Below, in pieces: positions 44,218 through 53,136 of a stretch of DNA of 64,000 nt. Numbering within the stretch: the first letter of the stretch is position 1; every line of letters begins with the position of its first letter. The translations under genes were made by a program, and so were the position numbers. Below the pieces are notes generated by a model. That model searched no databases. It was not told the origin of the DNA and saw only the letters and a program-made list of their open reading frames with translations. The stretch comes from Peribacillus kribbensis DSM 17871 (lineage in GTDB: Bacteria; Bacillota; Bacilli; Bacillales; DSM-1321), in NCBI RefSeq assembly GCF_000430765.1, contig NZ_AUMQ01000022.1, positions 226,564-290,563 of the forward strand, in the 5' to 3' direction.

Positions 44218-44380
44218 AGTTTATTTTTTGGCAAATCCTTGTTTATTTAAATACTCAATTGTGAAGGGCAGTATGCTTCTTTCCAGATGATCTTCAATAT
44301 GATCTGTCCATCCTTTGACTTTTTTCACTGTGAAAGGTACTCTAACAGGACAATTTTGGTAATACTCAGCTTCTGTTGGT
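44218..44380 (-). pseudogene. C-terminal remnant between MarR and MFS
   Basis: A frame without start codon reads PTEAEYYQNCPVRVPFTVKK then VKGWTDHIEDHLERSILPFT and ends ...KQGFAKK before a stop. Probably the tail of a lost gene of the efflux operon. Family not recognised. Confidence 0.4.
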
Positions 44381-44400
44381 CATATGTTGCCAATTGAATT

Positions 44401-44418
44401 TATTTAGCATGCTAAATA
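44401..44418 (-). promoter_or_regulatory. Candidate MarR operator ahead of the MFS unit
   Basis: TATTTAGCATGCTAAATA is a perfect palindrome just downstream of the marR stop. Its core TTTAGCAWGCTAA recurs upstream of marR at 44885-44904. Confidence 0.6.
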
Positions 44419-44434
44419 TCAACATAGAGAAAAC

Positions 44435-44860
44435 TTAAAACAAGTTTCTCTCCATTCGCTTCATAAGTTCCCCTAAGATTAAGCGTTCTTCCGGTAAGAT
44501 TGAATGGAGTAATTTTTCTTGCTGCTGTTTCCATTTAAACTCAACCGGTTTCTGTAATTCTTTGCCTTTATCTGTTAGATAAATTCGCATAACCCTTGCA
44601 TCATGTTCATCACGTTTACGATAAATAAATCCGTTTTGCTCTAATGATTTAACCATATTTGTTATCGTAGGCGGTTCGCATTTTAAATGTTCACAGAGTT
44701 GCATTTGTGTTACCCCGTCGCCTACCCACAAACGAGAGAGCAAATTATCTTGACCTACATAAATATTAAGTTCTCTTAGACTTTCATCATAATCTCGACG
44801 CATTTGAAATGAAATTCTGTCTAACGACTGACGAATTTCGCAATCGACCATATCGTTCAT
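44435..44860 (-). CDS. MarR-family transcriptional regulator
   Basis: A 141-residue winged-helix regulator: GVTQMQLCEHLKCEPPTITN is the recognition helix region, then LEQNGFIYRKRDEHDARVMR (wing, DxR) and a C-terminal dimer helix. It lies 250 bases upstream of the MFS gene in the same orientation and probably represses both. Confidence 0.88.
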   Translation of the reverse strand: MNDMVDCEIRQSLDRISFQMRRDYDESLRELNIYVGQDNLLSRLWVGDGVTQMQLCEHLKCEPPTITNMVKSLEQNGFIYRKRDEHDARVMRIYLTDKGKELQKPVEFKWKQQQEKLLHSILPEERLILGELMKRMERNLF

Positions 44861-44884
44861 AGGTATGCCCCCACTACTAAAAAG

Positions 44885-44904
44885 TATTTAGCAAGCTAAC
44901 TATA
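44885..44904 (-). promoter_or_regulatory. Candidate MarR operator ahead of marR
   Basis: TATTTAGCAAGCTAACTATA shares the TTTAGCAWGCTAA core with the site at 44401 and lies 25 bases before the marR start. The rest of 44.9-45.35 kb shows nothing recognisable. Confidence 0.6.
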
Positions 44905-45353
44905 TCATGGTGGAAATTTAGTTGTCAATTTAAGAAGCCTCCTCACATTTTATCGGTCTGAATTTATCTAGAAGGGAGGTCAAAGGTATATATCCAATAA
45001 TAAGTTGGAACCCTTGATCTCCATCAGCTATTTCACACTGAAATGTCCAGATTCTTTTTATTACTCCGTTTTACCTAATTGAGTAATTTTTGTTACATTG
45101 AATAGGCAGGGCCATAAGTTCAAGAAAAATCCCAATGAATAAGATTAGATAACTATAGTGTTCAAATAAACATAGCTACCCCAAATTTTTCAAAAGAAAC
45201 TCTACGATATAATCCCTCAATTTTAGAACAACTTACTATATGGCACGCCTTTAAATTAAATTTTTATCGTATTAAGTCAAATGGTTAATGGTAGAATAAA
45301 CATCTATATCCCATTTATCCGGATGGTGATTAGGTTTTTAAAAAAATTTCAAA

Positions 45354-45854
45354 TCAAAGTTTTTTTACCCTAATTGGGCTTACCATTAGGAAAGCGAGTA
45401 TTAAGGTAATCCACGCATTGCTATATAAAAAGAATCCCATACCCGCCAAAGGTAATCCAGCAGCTGGAATAGGTAATCCGCTAAAGTACCCAATGGTTGG
45501 TTTAACATTGAACCTGGCTAGCCTCAAGGCTCCCATAATGGGGAAAAGGATAAATGCCAATGAAGTTAAAATGGAGGGTGATGCTAATGAATGAAATATT
45601 AGTGCAGGTGCGACACCGAAACTTACAATATCAGCCAAGGAATCCAATTGCACACCAAATTCACTATTCACCTTTAAGCTTCTCGCAACCCTTCCATCTA
45701 ATAGATCGAAAAATGCTGAAATAAATATTAAAACAGAGGCAACTTCCATAAAGCCACTCATATTAGATGTGATTGAAAGGACGCCGCATAATAAATTCCC
45801 CATCGTAAATAAATTAGGTACAGCCCTTGTGATTTTATTGAACAAGCTATTCAC
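45354..45854 (-). CDS. pssA: CDP-diacylglycerol-serine O-phosphatidyltransferase
   Basis: A 166-residue integral membrane CDP-alcohol phosphotransferase with the full catalytic motif DGRVAR-x8-G-x3-D-x3-D (DGRVARSLKVNSEFGVQLDS, then D). VPNLFTMGNLLCG at the start and GLPIPAAGLPL near the end are typical of PssA. It makes phosphatidylserine. Start is GTG (45854) or a TTG three codons in; both have AGGTG near. It belongs to a local set of membrane-lipid genes. Confidence 0.82.
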   Translation of the reverse strand: MNSLFNKITRAVPNLFTMGNLLCGVLSITSNMSGFMEVASVLIFISAFFDLLDGRVARSLKVNSEFGVQLDSLADIVSFGVAPALIFHSLASPSILTSLAFILFPIMGALRLARFNVKPTIGYFSGLPIPAAGLPLAGMGFFLYSNAWITLILAFLMVSPIRVKKL

Positions 45855-46091
45855 CTCGTAATCAAGAATTTCCCGCTTTATTTATCATACCCATACAACA
45901 TAATGTAATAGCAGTAGATTCCATTCAAATGAACGTATTAATTGAATCTTAATGTACTTTTATGGGAACAAAAGAAATAGGAGTGTTTAATAGTTTCATT
46001 TTAGTGATAAAGTCATCTGCGGGATTTATACGGCAAGAATAAATATGATCTTTCATTTAAAAGGGATGAATGCTAAGGAGGTATTAAGTAT

Positions 46092-46688
46092 TTGGAGCAC
46101 TTGAATTTTGCAATTGAACATTTCGGATACCTCGGAATCATTTTAGTTTTAGTCGGAGGAATTATTGGACTCCCTATACCCGATGAAGTCCTTTTAACGT
46201 ATGTAGGTTACAATGTGTCTCAGGATAAATTATCTTTTTTCCTTTCAGTATTGAGTGCTTTTATTGGGGCAGCGGTAGGCATTTCTCTCAGTTACTACAT
46301 TGGCTTTAAATTGGGTTTACCTTTAATAAAAAAGCACGGGTCGAAAATTCATATTAGTGAAGAAAAAGTCAATAGAACTCAGAGACTGTTCCAAAAAATT
46401 GGCCCTCCTCTTCTATTAATTGGATACTTTATTCCTGGTGTACGCCACCTGACTGCATTCGTTTCAGCCTTGAATCGGTATCCCTTTCGTAAATTTGTTG
46501 GGTATGCGTACAGCGGATCGTTGATATGGGTGGTTACATTCATAACATTAGGTATGAAACTGGGAAAGAAGTGGAATTTGGTTGAATTTTATGTTTCCAA
46601 ATACAGTTTTTATCTAATATTATTTTCTTTATTGGTATTTGCTTGTATTGTTTACTTTTGGAAACAAAAGACTAAGGAGGAAAATTAA
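46092..46688 (+). CDS. DedA-family membrane protein
   Basis: A 198-residue protein with four to five membrane helices. IIGLPIPDEVLLTYVGYN near residue 25, LSYYIGFKLGLPLIKKHG and FIPGVRHLTAFVSALNRYPF with the conserved Gly-x-Arg are DedA hallmarks. Such proteins act in undecaprenyl-phosphate or phospholipid flipping. Start TTG with AAGGAGGTATTAAG. Divergent from pssA. Confidence 0.85.
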   Translation: MEHLNFAIEHFGYLGIILVLVGGIIGLPIPDEVLLTYVGYNVSQDKLSFFLSVLSAFIGAAVGISLSYYIGFKLGLPLIKKHGSKIHISEEKVNRTQRLFQKIGPPLLLIGYFIPGVRHLTAFVSALNRYPFRKFVGYAYSGSLIWVVTFITLGMKLGKKWNLVEFYVSKYSFYLILFSLLVFACIVYFWKQKTKEEN

Positions 46689-46708
46689 ACATCTAAGAAG
46701 ATTCAGGG

Positions 46709-47456
46709 ATGAGGTACACTATGAATTTAAAAAATCAACTAGCGGTTGCGTTTATTATTAGTTTGTTAGCTCTATTAGGATTTTGTGTTATGGCTGTTTT
46801 CGTTAGCATGCACACCATTCTCGCACTCGACGGCACCATTATTTCTTTTGTACAGGGTTGGGAAGCACCGATGTTAACCACAATCATGAAGGGGTTTACG
46901 TTCATTGGCGGAACGACATCAGTGGCCGTGATATTTTTTTTAAGCCTGATTATCCTTTATAAAGTTTTTAACCATCGTTCTGAACTGATTCTGTTTACCG
47001 TGGTGATGGCAGGTGCAAATGTTCTTTTCATAACGTTAAAACTATTGTTTACATAGAGCACGACCTGATCTGCATCGTTTGGCCGAGGCGACAAATTATA
47101 GTTTCCCGAGCGGTCACGCCACGATGGCCTTTGCTTTATACGGAATTTTAACTTTCTTATTATGGAGACACATTTCATCCAGATTGGGAAGGACTATATT
47201 AATTATTGTTAGTATCTTGATGATACTTGCAATTGGAATTAGCCTCATTTATCTCGGTGTCCACTATCCAAGCGATGTCCTGGCTGGATATTTTATCAGT
47301 ACCTTCTGGCTTACTTTGGCCATTGGTTTTTATACTCGAAGGATTAGAGAGCTTATCTTTATTTCTTCAAGACATTTTTATCCAATTTTAACTCTGCTAT
47401 GTTTTATGTACCTTCCGATAAACCCAAACAATGTTAATGACTACTATAATAACTAA
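46709..47456 (+). pseudogene. PAP2-family phosphatase split by a frameshift
   Basis: The first frame (46709-47056) gives three membrane segments and stops at TAG just before the first catalytic block. The +/-1 frame continues RARPDLHRL, PSGHATMAF and GVHYPSDVLAG, i.e. all three PAP2 motifs. One base too many near 47050 explains the break. An intact product would dephosphorylate lipid phosphates. Sequencing error or recent inactivation. Confidence 0.8.
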
Positions 47457-48020
47457 ATAAAGAGCGTACATAAAAACAGAAAACCACATATTATATCGGA
47501 AACTTGCTCCAGCAAAAGATAAAAATAATATGTTAGGTATTTTTCCAATAAGAGAAGCCAGAACAAAGACTTTCCAATTAACAGTACTTAAACTGCATCC
47601 AAGATTCACGACTGGTGCAGGAATAATGGGTATTAATCGAGCAATAAAAACCGCCATAAACGCATTGTCTTTAAGCTGATTCTCATATTTTTGTGCTTTT
47701 GGATATTTTTTTAACTTTTGTTGAGCCCATTTTCGATACCCATACCTCGTAAAAAAGAAGAACAAGACCGTTCCAATCATAGAGCCTGTAAGGGTAATAA
47801 TACTCCCCTTCAGCGGACCGAAAACCGCTCCAATCGTACCAGCCGATACAGGGAAAGGTATGATTGGAAAAAAGACGCATAAAGAAAGCAATAGTAGACT
47901 CATCACCAGTGCGGGGGAACCACCATGGGTAATCATCAAAATAAGAGTGTTTTTTTCTTTAATTCCTAAACCTATAATAATAATGATAATAAAGGACACT
48001 ATAATGATTTTTTTGACCAT
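47397..48020 (-). CDS. TVP38/TMEM64 (SNARE-associated/DedA-like) membrane protein
   Basis: A 207-residue protein with about five membrane helices. FPVSAGTIGAVFGPLKGSII and FIARLIPIIPAPVVNLGCSLS with the central motif are typical. It overlaps the PAP2 remnant's end by 60 bases on the opposite strand. Function likely lipid-related, unknown in detail. Confidence 0.78.
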   Translation of the reverse strand: MVKKIIIVSFIIIIIIGLGIKEKNTLILMITHGGSPALVMSLLLLSLCVFFPIIPFPVSAGTIGAVFGPLKGSIITLTGSMIGTVLFFFFTRYGYRKWAQQKLKKYPKAQKYENQLKDNAFMAVFIARLIPIIPAPVVNLGCSLSTVNWKVFVLASLIGKIPNILFLSFAGASFRYNMWFSVFMYALYLVIIVVINIVWVYRKVHKT

Positions 48021-48151
48021 CTGGACTCACGAAAGGAATTTTTCCTTAAACCTCCTGAAATTATATCTCACAGTTCCATGGTGCCTGAATTTTCCACCCA
48101 CATCCCGGCCGTGTCATTCTTCATGTATGTTGTGTAAGGAAAATCCAATTT

Positions 48152-48409
48152 TTATTGTTCAAATGGATGTGGGTTTTTACCATTCTTGTCATACGTTGTG
48201 CCTTTTAACTTCAGCCCATTTGTAAAAAACCCTTCAAAAATCACTTTACCTGTATCAGGATCATACAGTTTCCCCGGTCCTACTCTAACTCCTTGGCTAT
48301 TCACACTGCCTTCATAAACCAATTTGCCATTTTGATACTGCTTTACTACCTTCTGACATCCAGCTAACATCATCATCATAATAATAAAGATTGCTAAAAA
48401 AGTCCTCAA
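48152..48409 (-). CDS. Small lipoprotein with MORN-like repeats
   Basis: An 85-residue lipoprotein with lipobox LAGC at residue 18. The mature part has two related stretches (YQNGKLVYEGSV and YDPDTGKVIFEGFF), like MORN or toxin-antitoxin YwqK-type repeats. Start TTG with AGAGGGTGA. Function unknown. Confidence 0.65.
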   Translation of the reverse strand: MRTFLAIFIIMMMMLAGCQKVVKQYQNGKLVYEGSVNSQGVRVGPGKLYDPDTGKVIFEGFFTNGLKLKGTTYDKNGKNPHPFEQ

Positions 48410-48477
48410 AAAATCACCCTCTTGTTGACATTTTATCTAATAGATTTTTTAAATGAAATATGCATACCTCTTAATTA

Positions 48478-48640
48478 GATTCAGGATGCCTATTTTTTTG
48501 GAAGGCTAATATTACATTTGTTCCTTCCCCCTCTGCACTTAAAATATTTATATCACCCTTGTGTAATCTCATAATGCTTTTGGCGCGATATAAAGCCCTA
48601 AACCTGTTCCTCCAGTTTCCCTGCTTCTTTCCTTATCCAC
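48478..48640 (-). pseudogene. 3' fragment of a sensor histidine kinase
   Basis: Reads VDKERSRETGGTGLGLYIA then, after a frameshift, KSIMRLHKGDINILSAEGEG and TNVILAFQK: the G2 box and end of a HATPase_c domain. The 5' part is missing because the DedA gene ends right beside it, so this is a recombination junction. Confidence 0.7.
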
Positions 48641-48647
48641 ACGATGG

Positions 48648-49382
48648 TTAATGGAAAGGAGAATGAACAAAATCAATTCCATAATAGGGACTAACATAAG
48701 TCACTACTACAACAACCGGTAATAAAAGGAACACCTTTTCACATGCATGGAATACATTTAATGCTGTATTAATAAGCTGAATGGCAAAATTCTTTATTTT
48801 TTGTTTGTACTTTTTATAAATAAAGAAAACCACCAAAATAATAACTGCCATAGCACTTCCGATGATCAAGTATTTTTTTGCTGAAGCATGAAACTGTTCC
48901 CATTGAGGTCCTAATATCTTACCAAGGGTAATAAATACGGTCACCCAAAGAAAGGCACCGCCATATGCATATAGGGCGTAGATTCTAAATGGCAGCCTCG
49001 TAAGTCCGGAAAAATATCCAGTAATATGCCTAACTCCGGGAATGAAGTATGCTATGATAAGCAGCTTATTGCCGTGTTTACTAAACCATCGGGATGTATT
49101 TTTTATTCTTTCTGGACCCATATGGAAACGATGGCCATGCTTTTTAAAGAAAGGAGGCCCTAATTTATAGCCAATCCAATAGGCAAGAGTCATACCAATG
49201 GATGTTCCAACACCAGCGACTAAAATGCTGATTATCCAATTAAGATGTTGTTGGTATACAAGAAATCCGCTGTAGCTCATAAGAACTTCTCCAGGCAATG
49301 GAACAGCTATCATTTCGAGTAATAGTGCAACAAAAAGAACAATATATCCAAACTGGTCTATATAAGCTGTTATATTTGCCAC
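48648..49382 (-). CDS. DedA-family protein, probably truncated DedA-PAP2 fusion
   Basis: A 244-residue protein. Residues 1-190 are a full DedA domain (AVPLPGEVLMSYSGFLVY, IGYKLGPPFFKKHGHRF, FIPGVRHITGYFSGLTRLPF). The remaining 50 residues (NFAIQLINTALNVFHACEKV) look like the beginning of a second membrane domain that ends abruptly next to the kinase fragment. Bifunctional DedA-PAP2 proteins exist in bacilli, so a truncated fusion is likely. Start GTG with AAAGGAGGAAG. Confidence 0.75.
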   Translation of the reverse strand: MANITAYIDQFGYIVLFVALLLEMIAVPLPGEVLMSYSGFLVYQQHLNWIISILVAGVGTSIGMTLAYWIGYKLGPPFFKKHGHRFHMGPERIKNTSRWFSKHGNKLLIIAYFIPGVRHITGYFSGLTRLPFRIYALYAYGGAFLWVTVFITLGKILGPQWEQFHASAKKYLIIGSAMAVIILVVFFIYKKYKQKIKNFAIQLINTALNVFHACEKVFLLLPVVVVVTYVSPYYGIDFVHSPFH

Positions 49383-49426
49383 GTACCTTCCTCCTTTCAG
49401 TGGACAACTAACAAATATAATTGAGT

Positions 49427-50560
49427 TTAAGCTTGCCGGCTTACCTTTTGATTATGATTTATCATCCAATTTATCAACTCTGTTAGTTTTTGTGGATTTT
49501 GTACTTCCATTTCATTTACATAGGTGTTTAATGAACGATTCCAATTATGCAAACGTTGTTGATTCATGAGTATACCGATCAATTGCTGGTCAATGGTTTC
49601 CTTATAATCAAGTTCGAAAATAAGACCTTTGTTCCTCAAATACTTCAGATTTATTTCCTCTTGTCCGGGAAGCATGGAATGAACGAAAATAGGAAGTCTT
49701 TTGTGTAAGGCTTCACTAATGGTGACACCCCCAGGTTTGGTTATGATTGCGTCTACCTCATCGTAGAGAGAGTTCATTTCTGACCTTGAGCTTAAATAAG
49801 GGAGTGGTTTGATATGACTAGCATCCCACGAAAGGATTTGATCATATAGTTTTTGGTTTTTACCACATAGCACTAGAAAATCAAAATGAGAAGATTTAAT
49901 TAGCCCCTGAGATAACTTCTGTATCCCTCCTAATCCACTGTTCCCCCCCGATACTAAAATTTTGGGTTTTCCCGGACTTTTCGGCAATGCAGAGTTTTTG
50001 CTAATTTCTTCGTGTACAGGTATACCGGTTACTATCATCCTGCTTTCAGAAATCCCCTTTTTTCTTACCAAATTTTCTTTGACTTCTTGACTAGGAAGTA
50101 GATGTAAATCAATTCCTTCGACTCCCCAGATATTATTTATAAAGAAATCTGTATAAACGTTAACCACAGGTACATGGCATTTCCCTTTCCTCTTCAGCTG
50201 ACTTATAAGACTTGAAGGAAACCCATGAGTACAAACGATCAAATCAGGATTTTCCACAGATAATAATTGCTCCATTTTTTTCAGGAATATATGTTGATAC
50301 CATTTGAATGTATCGTTTGCGGCAGGGTCATAGAAAAAACTTTTATAGGCTAAATTATAGGTTTCAGGAGCAAAGCGAATCCATTTTAGATAGCTCCCGG
50401 TTATGACTTTTTCTAACGATTGATTCGTATAACTTAACAAGTCAACTTTTTTAATGACTAAACCTTGAGTCCGTTGTTTTAACATATCCATTAATGCGTC
50501 TGCAACTTGATGATGCCCTGACTGCATTCGTAATAGAGGTAAGAACAGAATTTTTTTCAT
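49427..50560 (-). CDS. UgtP/MGDG synthase-like lipid glycosyltransferase
   Basis: A 377-residue GT28-type enzyme. N-terminal MGDG_synth part (LLRMQSGHHQVADALMDML, ICTHGFPSSLI, YTDFFINNIW) and C-terminal nucleotide-sugar part (ILVSGGNSGLGGIQKL, ITKPGGVTISEALHKRLPIF). It would add sugars to diacylglycerol at the membrane. The ATG with TGGAG upstream is chosen over two earlier ones. It lies 44 bases upstream of the DedA gene in the same direction. Confidence 0.8.
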   Translation of the reverse strand: MKKILFLPLLRMQSGHHQVADALMDMLKQRTQGLVIKKVDLLSYTNQSLEKVITGSYLKWIRFAPETYNLAYKSFFYDPAANDTFKWYQHIFLKKMEQLLSVENPDLIVCTHGFPSSLISQLKRKGKCHVPVVNVYTDFFINNIWGVEGIDLHLLPSQEVKENLVRKKGISESRMIVTGIPVHEEISKNSALPKSPGKPKILVSGGNSGLGGIQKLSQGLIKSSHFDFLVLCGKNQKLYDQILSWDASHIKPLPYLSSRSEMNSLYDEVDAIITKPGGVTISEALHKRLPIFVHSMLPGQEEINLKYLRNKGLIFELDYKETIDQQLIGILMNQQRLHNWNRSLNTYVNEMEVQNPQKLTELINWMINHNQKVSRQA

Positions 50561-50595
50561 CTCTTTCAACTCCATTTTAGCTAGACATAGCAAGA

Positions 50596-51060
50596 TTATT
50601 TATTTTCAATAATTTATCATCTAAACTTCCTACTTAATTAATTTATCACTAATTTAGCCGAATACTCCTAAATTAATTGATTTTTAATGCGATTTTCAGA
50701 TTAACTTTAGATGCAATCTTTATCTTTTAATTGGTTCTCAATAAAACAATAAACTATCTAGCTGAGATGAATAACCTATCAGTTAATGAATTTCAAGCTT
50801 ATGTTAATTGGTGTGAGGGTAATAAAAGGACAAATCTCCCACTTCTTATTCACCGGGATAGGATAAACAATTTCTCTGAAGTATTCAGACTCTATCCAGC
50901 CGTAATATAGCCCTTTAGAGTCTTCATACACAATGTATTTATCCTTGTTGTTTTACATTGATTGGGTAAATCTTTATTCAGAATCTAAATCTCTATCTAA
51001 GTTTAAACGATATATATATGCTCAGTAAGCATTAATTAAAGTCCATTTCTACTAGACTCA
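50596..51060. other. Intergenic stretch with a coding remnant
   Basis: A minus-strand stretch (about 50786-50960) reads YIVYEDSKGLYYGWIESEYF and EIVYPIPVNKKWEI without a good start or site, probably a gene remnant. Nothing else is supported. Confidence 0.35.
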
Positions 51061-51073
51061 CGGAATGGTTGTT

Positions 51074-51301
51074 TTAGCTAGCGTTGTTTGGGTCGTTACC
51101 GCCACCCATTGTGTTCATTCTATTTAACTGGTTCAACTTCGCTAAGTGCTCTGCTTGTTGACTATCATCTGGAGATACTGCCCCATGTCGTTTATCCAAG
51201 TAAGCTGCTACCCCTATAATTAAAGAGCTGTGGGAATTACGAATATACCTAATAACCACCACATAATTATCCATCCTGTTTACTCTATTAACACGAATCA
51301 T
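51074..51301 (-). CDS. Small protein, perhaps a frameshifted single-helix protein
   Basis: A 75-residue frame with AAGGAG upstream. Its C-terminal half (IIGVAAYLDKRHGAVSPDDS) joins well to an alternative upstream frame reading MWWLLGIFVIPTAL, which together would be a normal small membrane protein. The annotated N-terminus (VVVIRYIRNSHSS) is the out-of-frame version. So either a frameshift or a diverged gene. 11 bases after the AAA gene stop. Confidence 0.4.
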   Translation of the reverse strand: MIRVNRVNRMDNYVVVIRYIRNSHSSLIIGVAAYLDKRHGAVSPDDSQQAEHLAKLNQLNRMNTMGGGNDPNNAS

Positions 51302-51312
51302 TGAACTCCTTG

Positions 51313-51810
51313 TTATCCTTTCCCGCTAAACTCCAAAATATTTAAACCCTCAGATTCTATTGGTGCTTCAAAAAAACTAGTAACATGAATAAACACCGCT
51401 TCCGTGTCAAATGCTGCTCTTTCAGGTTGTTTGTTACGCCTTTGTTCGATTTGACGTAAACATTGCTCGTTATTTAGATTTAAGAAAATCAGTTGATGAT
51501 TTGCATGGACTTCTGCTGCCATATCCAAAAACCACTTACGCAATTTTTGAGTGTTAGCTGGGAAATCCATCACTACATCTGCACCAACACTTAATATGTT
51601 TTGGACATGCTTTTTCACCAACGGTTTGAGCTGTGCTGAGAATTTTAGATAGTCCTCAAATGATGCGAACTGATTGGGGTAAAGTGATGAAAGCCATTCA
51701 TCCTCAGACAACAGTACGGCATTTTTTTCTATCGCCAATTGTTTTGATTTAGTTGATTTTCCAGCTCCCATTTTTCCACAGAAAAAGTATAGCGTCCCCA
51801 GTTGTTTCAT
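51313..51810 (-). CDS. P-loop kinase-like ATP-binding protein
   Basis: A 165-residue AAA_33/zeta-toxin-like nucleotide-binding protein: Walker A GKMGAGKST near residue 14, VVMDFPANT (Walker B-like) and the lid region QIEQRRNKQPERAAF. Similar proteins phosphorylate small molecules or nucleic-acid ends. GGAGGGG precedes the ATG and R8 lies about 130 bases upstream, so it may be a cassette whose own element is lost. Confidence 0.75.
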   Translation of the reverse strand: MKQLGTLYFFCGKMGAGKSTKSKQLAIEKNAVLLSEDEWLSSLYPNQFASFEDYLKFSAQLKPLVKKHVQNILSVGADVVMDFPANTQKLRKWFLDMAAEVHANHQLIFLNLNNEQCLRQIEQRRNKQPERAAFDTEAVFIHVTSFFEAPIESEGLNILEFSGKG

Positions 51811-51939
51811 ATTTTTAACCCCTCCGAGCTTTATTTTAGTTTACTTCGTTAGTTCCCATAGACATTCTCCCTTATGAATATTTAGACATTAAGATTTATA
51901 TCCAATTTACTCATTCTACCAATTTCATTTATATTCCTT

Positions 51940-52026
51940 CTTTAACAAACCTGCCCCGTTAGCACAACAACAAAAGGCAGCCGAAGCAGCCAACCGGTCT
52001 TGAACTAACGCACCCATTAGTTTAAG
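51940..52026 (-). repeat. Array element R8
   Basis: Full copy: box A CTAACGCACCCATTAG, hairpin GGCAGCCGAAGCAGCC with a T-run on the minus strand, box B AAACCTGCCCCGTTAG. Array resumes here after the 9.4 kb repeat-free segment. Confidence 0.9.
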
Positions 52027-52260
52027 TGCAAACCTTCACAAACACCAAAAATCATTCAATAAGAAAAAGTATTACCCTTGATTAGCAGGTTGACGACAGC
52101 TCTGCTAGTACTAGCTCTAACATTTACTTTGCCCCTGGTTACACCAACGCTGGTACTGGGCCTTACAGTTAGATCAATTACTATTACACCAGACTAAAAT
52201 AAGGCTGACCCAGAAGAATTCAATAGGTCAGCCTTTATTGGTTATCATTTTTATTTAGGT
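52027..52260. other. Spacer with terminator
   Basis: 52200-52240 holds AAGGCTGACC...GGTCAGCCTT with T-rich tails, the terminator of the glycine-rich gene. The 52.08-52.2 kb part reads like the end of a coding remnant (SSNIYFAPGYTNAGTGPYS) on the plus strand; no start is visible. Confidence 0.6.
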
Positions 52261-52848
52261 TTACGCATTCTCTTTACCGCCAAATTTGAAGCCGAGATGA
52301 CCGGTGTATTTACCAAGTTTACCGCCAAGATGAGCGCCTATTCCTTGTCCACCGCCTAGCTGGCCGCCTGCCTGAACACCAAGACCGTGCTGGCCCCCTA
52401 AATGACCGCCTGCATGGACACCTATCCCTTGACCGCCGCCTAGCTGGCCGCCTGCCTGAACACCAAGACCGTGCTGGCCCCCTAAATGACCGCCTGCATG
52501 GACACCTATCCCTTGACCGCCGCCTAACTGGCCGCCTGCCTGAACACCAAGACCGTGCTGGCCCCCTAAGTGACCGCCTGCATGGACACCTATCCCTTGA
52601 CCGCCGCCTAGCTGGCCGCCTGCTTGGACGCCAAGACCATGTTCTCCTCCTAAATGACCGCCAACATTGTAGCCAGTCCCCTGTCCGCTTCCCAAATGGC
52701 CATCAGCATACATACCTGCCATTTGACCTCCTATATGCCAATATCCTGGAGGATAAGTTCCATAATAAGAGGCGGGATAAGGATAAGAATAATAAGACTG
52801 AGGATAAGGCTGGGACCTATAGGGATAACTAAATGGATATATTGCCAT
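52261..52848 (-). CDS. Glycine-rich tandem-repeat surface-type protein
   Basis: A 195-residue protein. N-terminal Tyr/Pro/Ser region (YPFSYPYRSQPYPQSYYSYP), then a 28-residue unit GGHLGGQHGLGVQAGGQLGG-GQGIGVHA repeated about four times, then GGKLGKYTGHLGFKFGG. No signal peptide or anchor. Tyr-rich plus Gly/His/Gln repeats suggest a spore-coat or exosporium-type structural protein; inference. The ATG after GGAGGTTTAGGAAA is preferred to a start 37 codons upstream. Confidence 0.75.
   Translation of the reverse strand: MAIYPFSYPYRSQPYPQSYYSYPYPASYYGTYPPGYWHIGGQMAGMYADGHLGSGQGTGYNVGGHLGGEHGLGVQAGGQLGGGQGIGVHAGGHLGGQHGLGVQAGGQLGGGQGIGVHAGGHLGGQHGLGVQAGGQLGGGQGIGVHAGGHLGGQHGLGVQAGGQLGGGQGIGAHLGGKLGKYTGHLGFKFGGKENA
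52297..52680. repeat. 84-bp in-frame tandem repeat
   Basis: AAGACCGTG or AAGACCATG recurs at 52381, 52465, 52549 and 52633, exactly 84 bases apart; the copies are nearly identical at DNA level, so recent expansion or slippage is likely and copy number may vary between strains. Confidence 0.9.
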
Positions 52849-52965
52849 TTTCCTAAACCTCCAATCAGATTCATGCTTTAGTTTATGCGCCATAAATAAA
52901 GTATGATACTTAGCTAAACGAAGACAGAAAAATGGGCAGTGGCCACTTGATTTTGCCAATTATAA

Positions 52966-53002
52966 AAGGAGTCCCAAAACTATGTGCTCGGGACTCCCAT
53001 TC
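52966..53002 (-). terminator. Terminator after the 40-residue ORF
   Basis: GGAGTCCCGAGCAC...GGGACTCC stem followed by TTTTAT on the minus strand. Confidence 0.7.
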
Positions 53003-53012
53003 CTAAAAATGA

Positions 53013-53135
53013 TCAATCATGTTTTTTTGCATAGTCAAAATCAAATTCGCATTCTTCCAGTTTTACTACCTTTGTCTTATTGATGGGGTATCGCCAACAT
53101 TTCGGAAATTTTGTACGCTTAGCAAATTCAAACAT
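53013..53135 (-). CDS. Possible 40-residue charged peptide
   Basis: An ORF reading MFEFAKRTKFPKCWRYPINK then KVVKLEECEFDFDYAKKHD. Codon use is ordinary and a terminator follows, but the ribosome site is weak (AGGGAATTC too far), so it may be a gene fragment. It lies against R9. Confidence 0.35.
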   Translation of the reverse strand: MFEFAKRTKFPKCWRYPINKTKVVKLEECEFDFDYAKKHD

Positions 53136-53136
53136 T

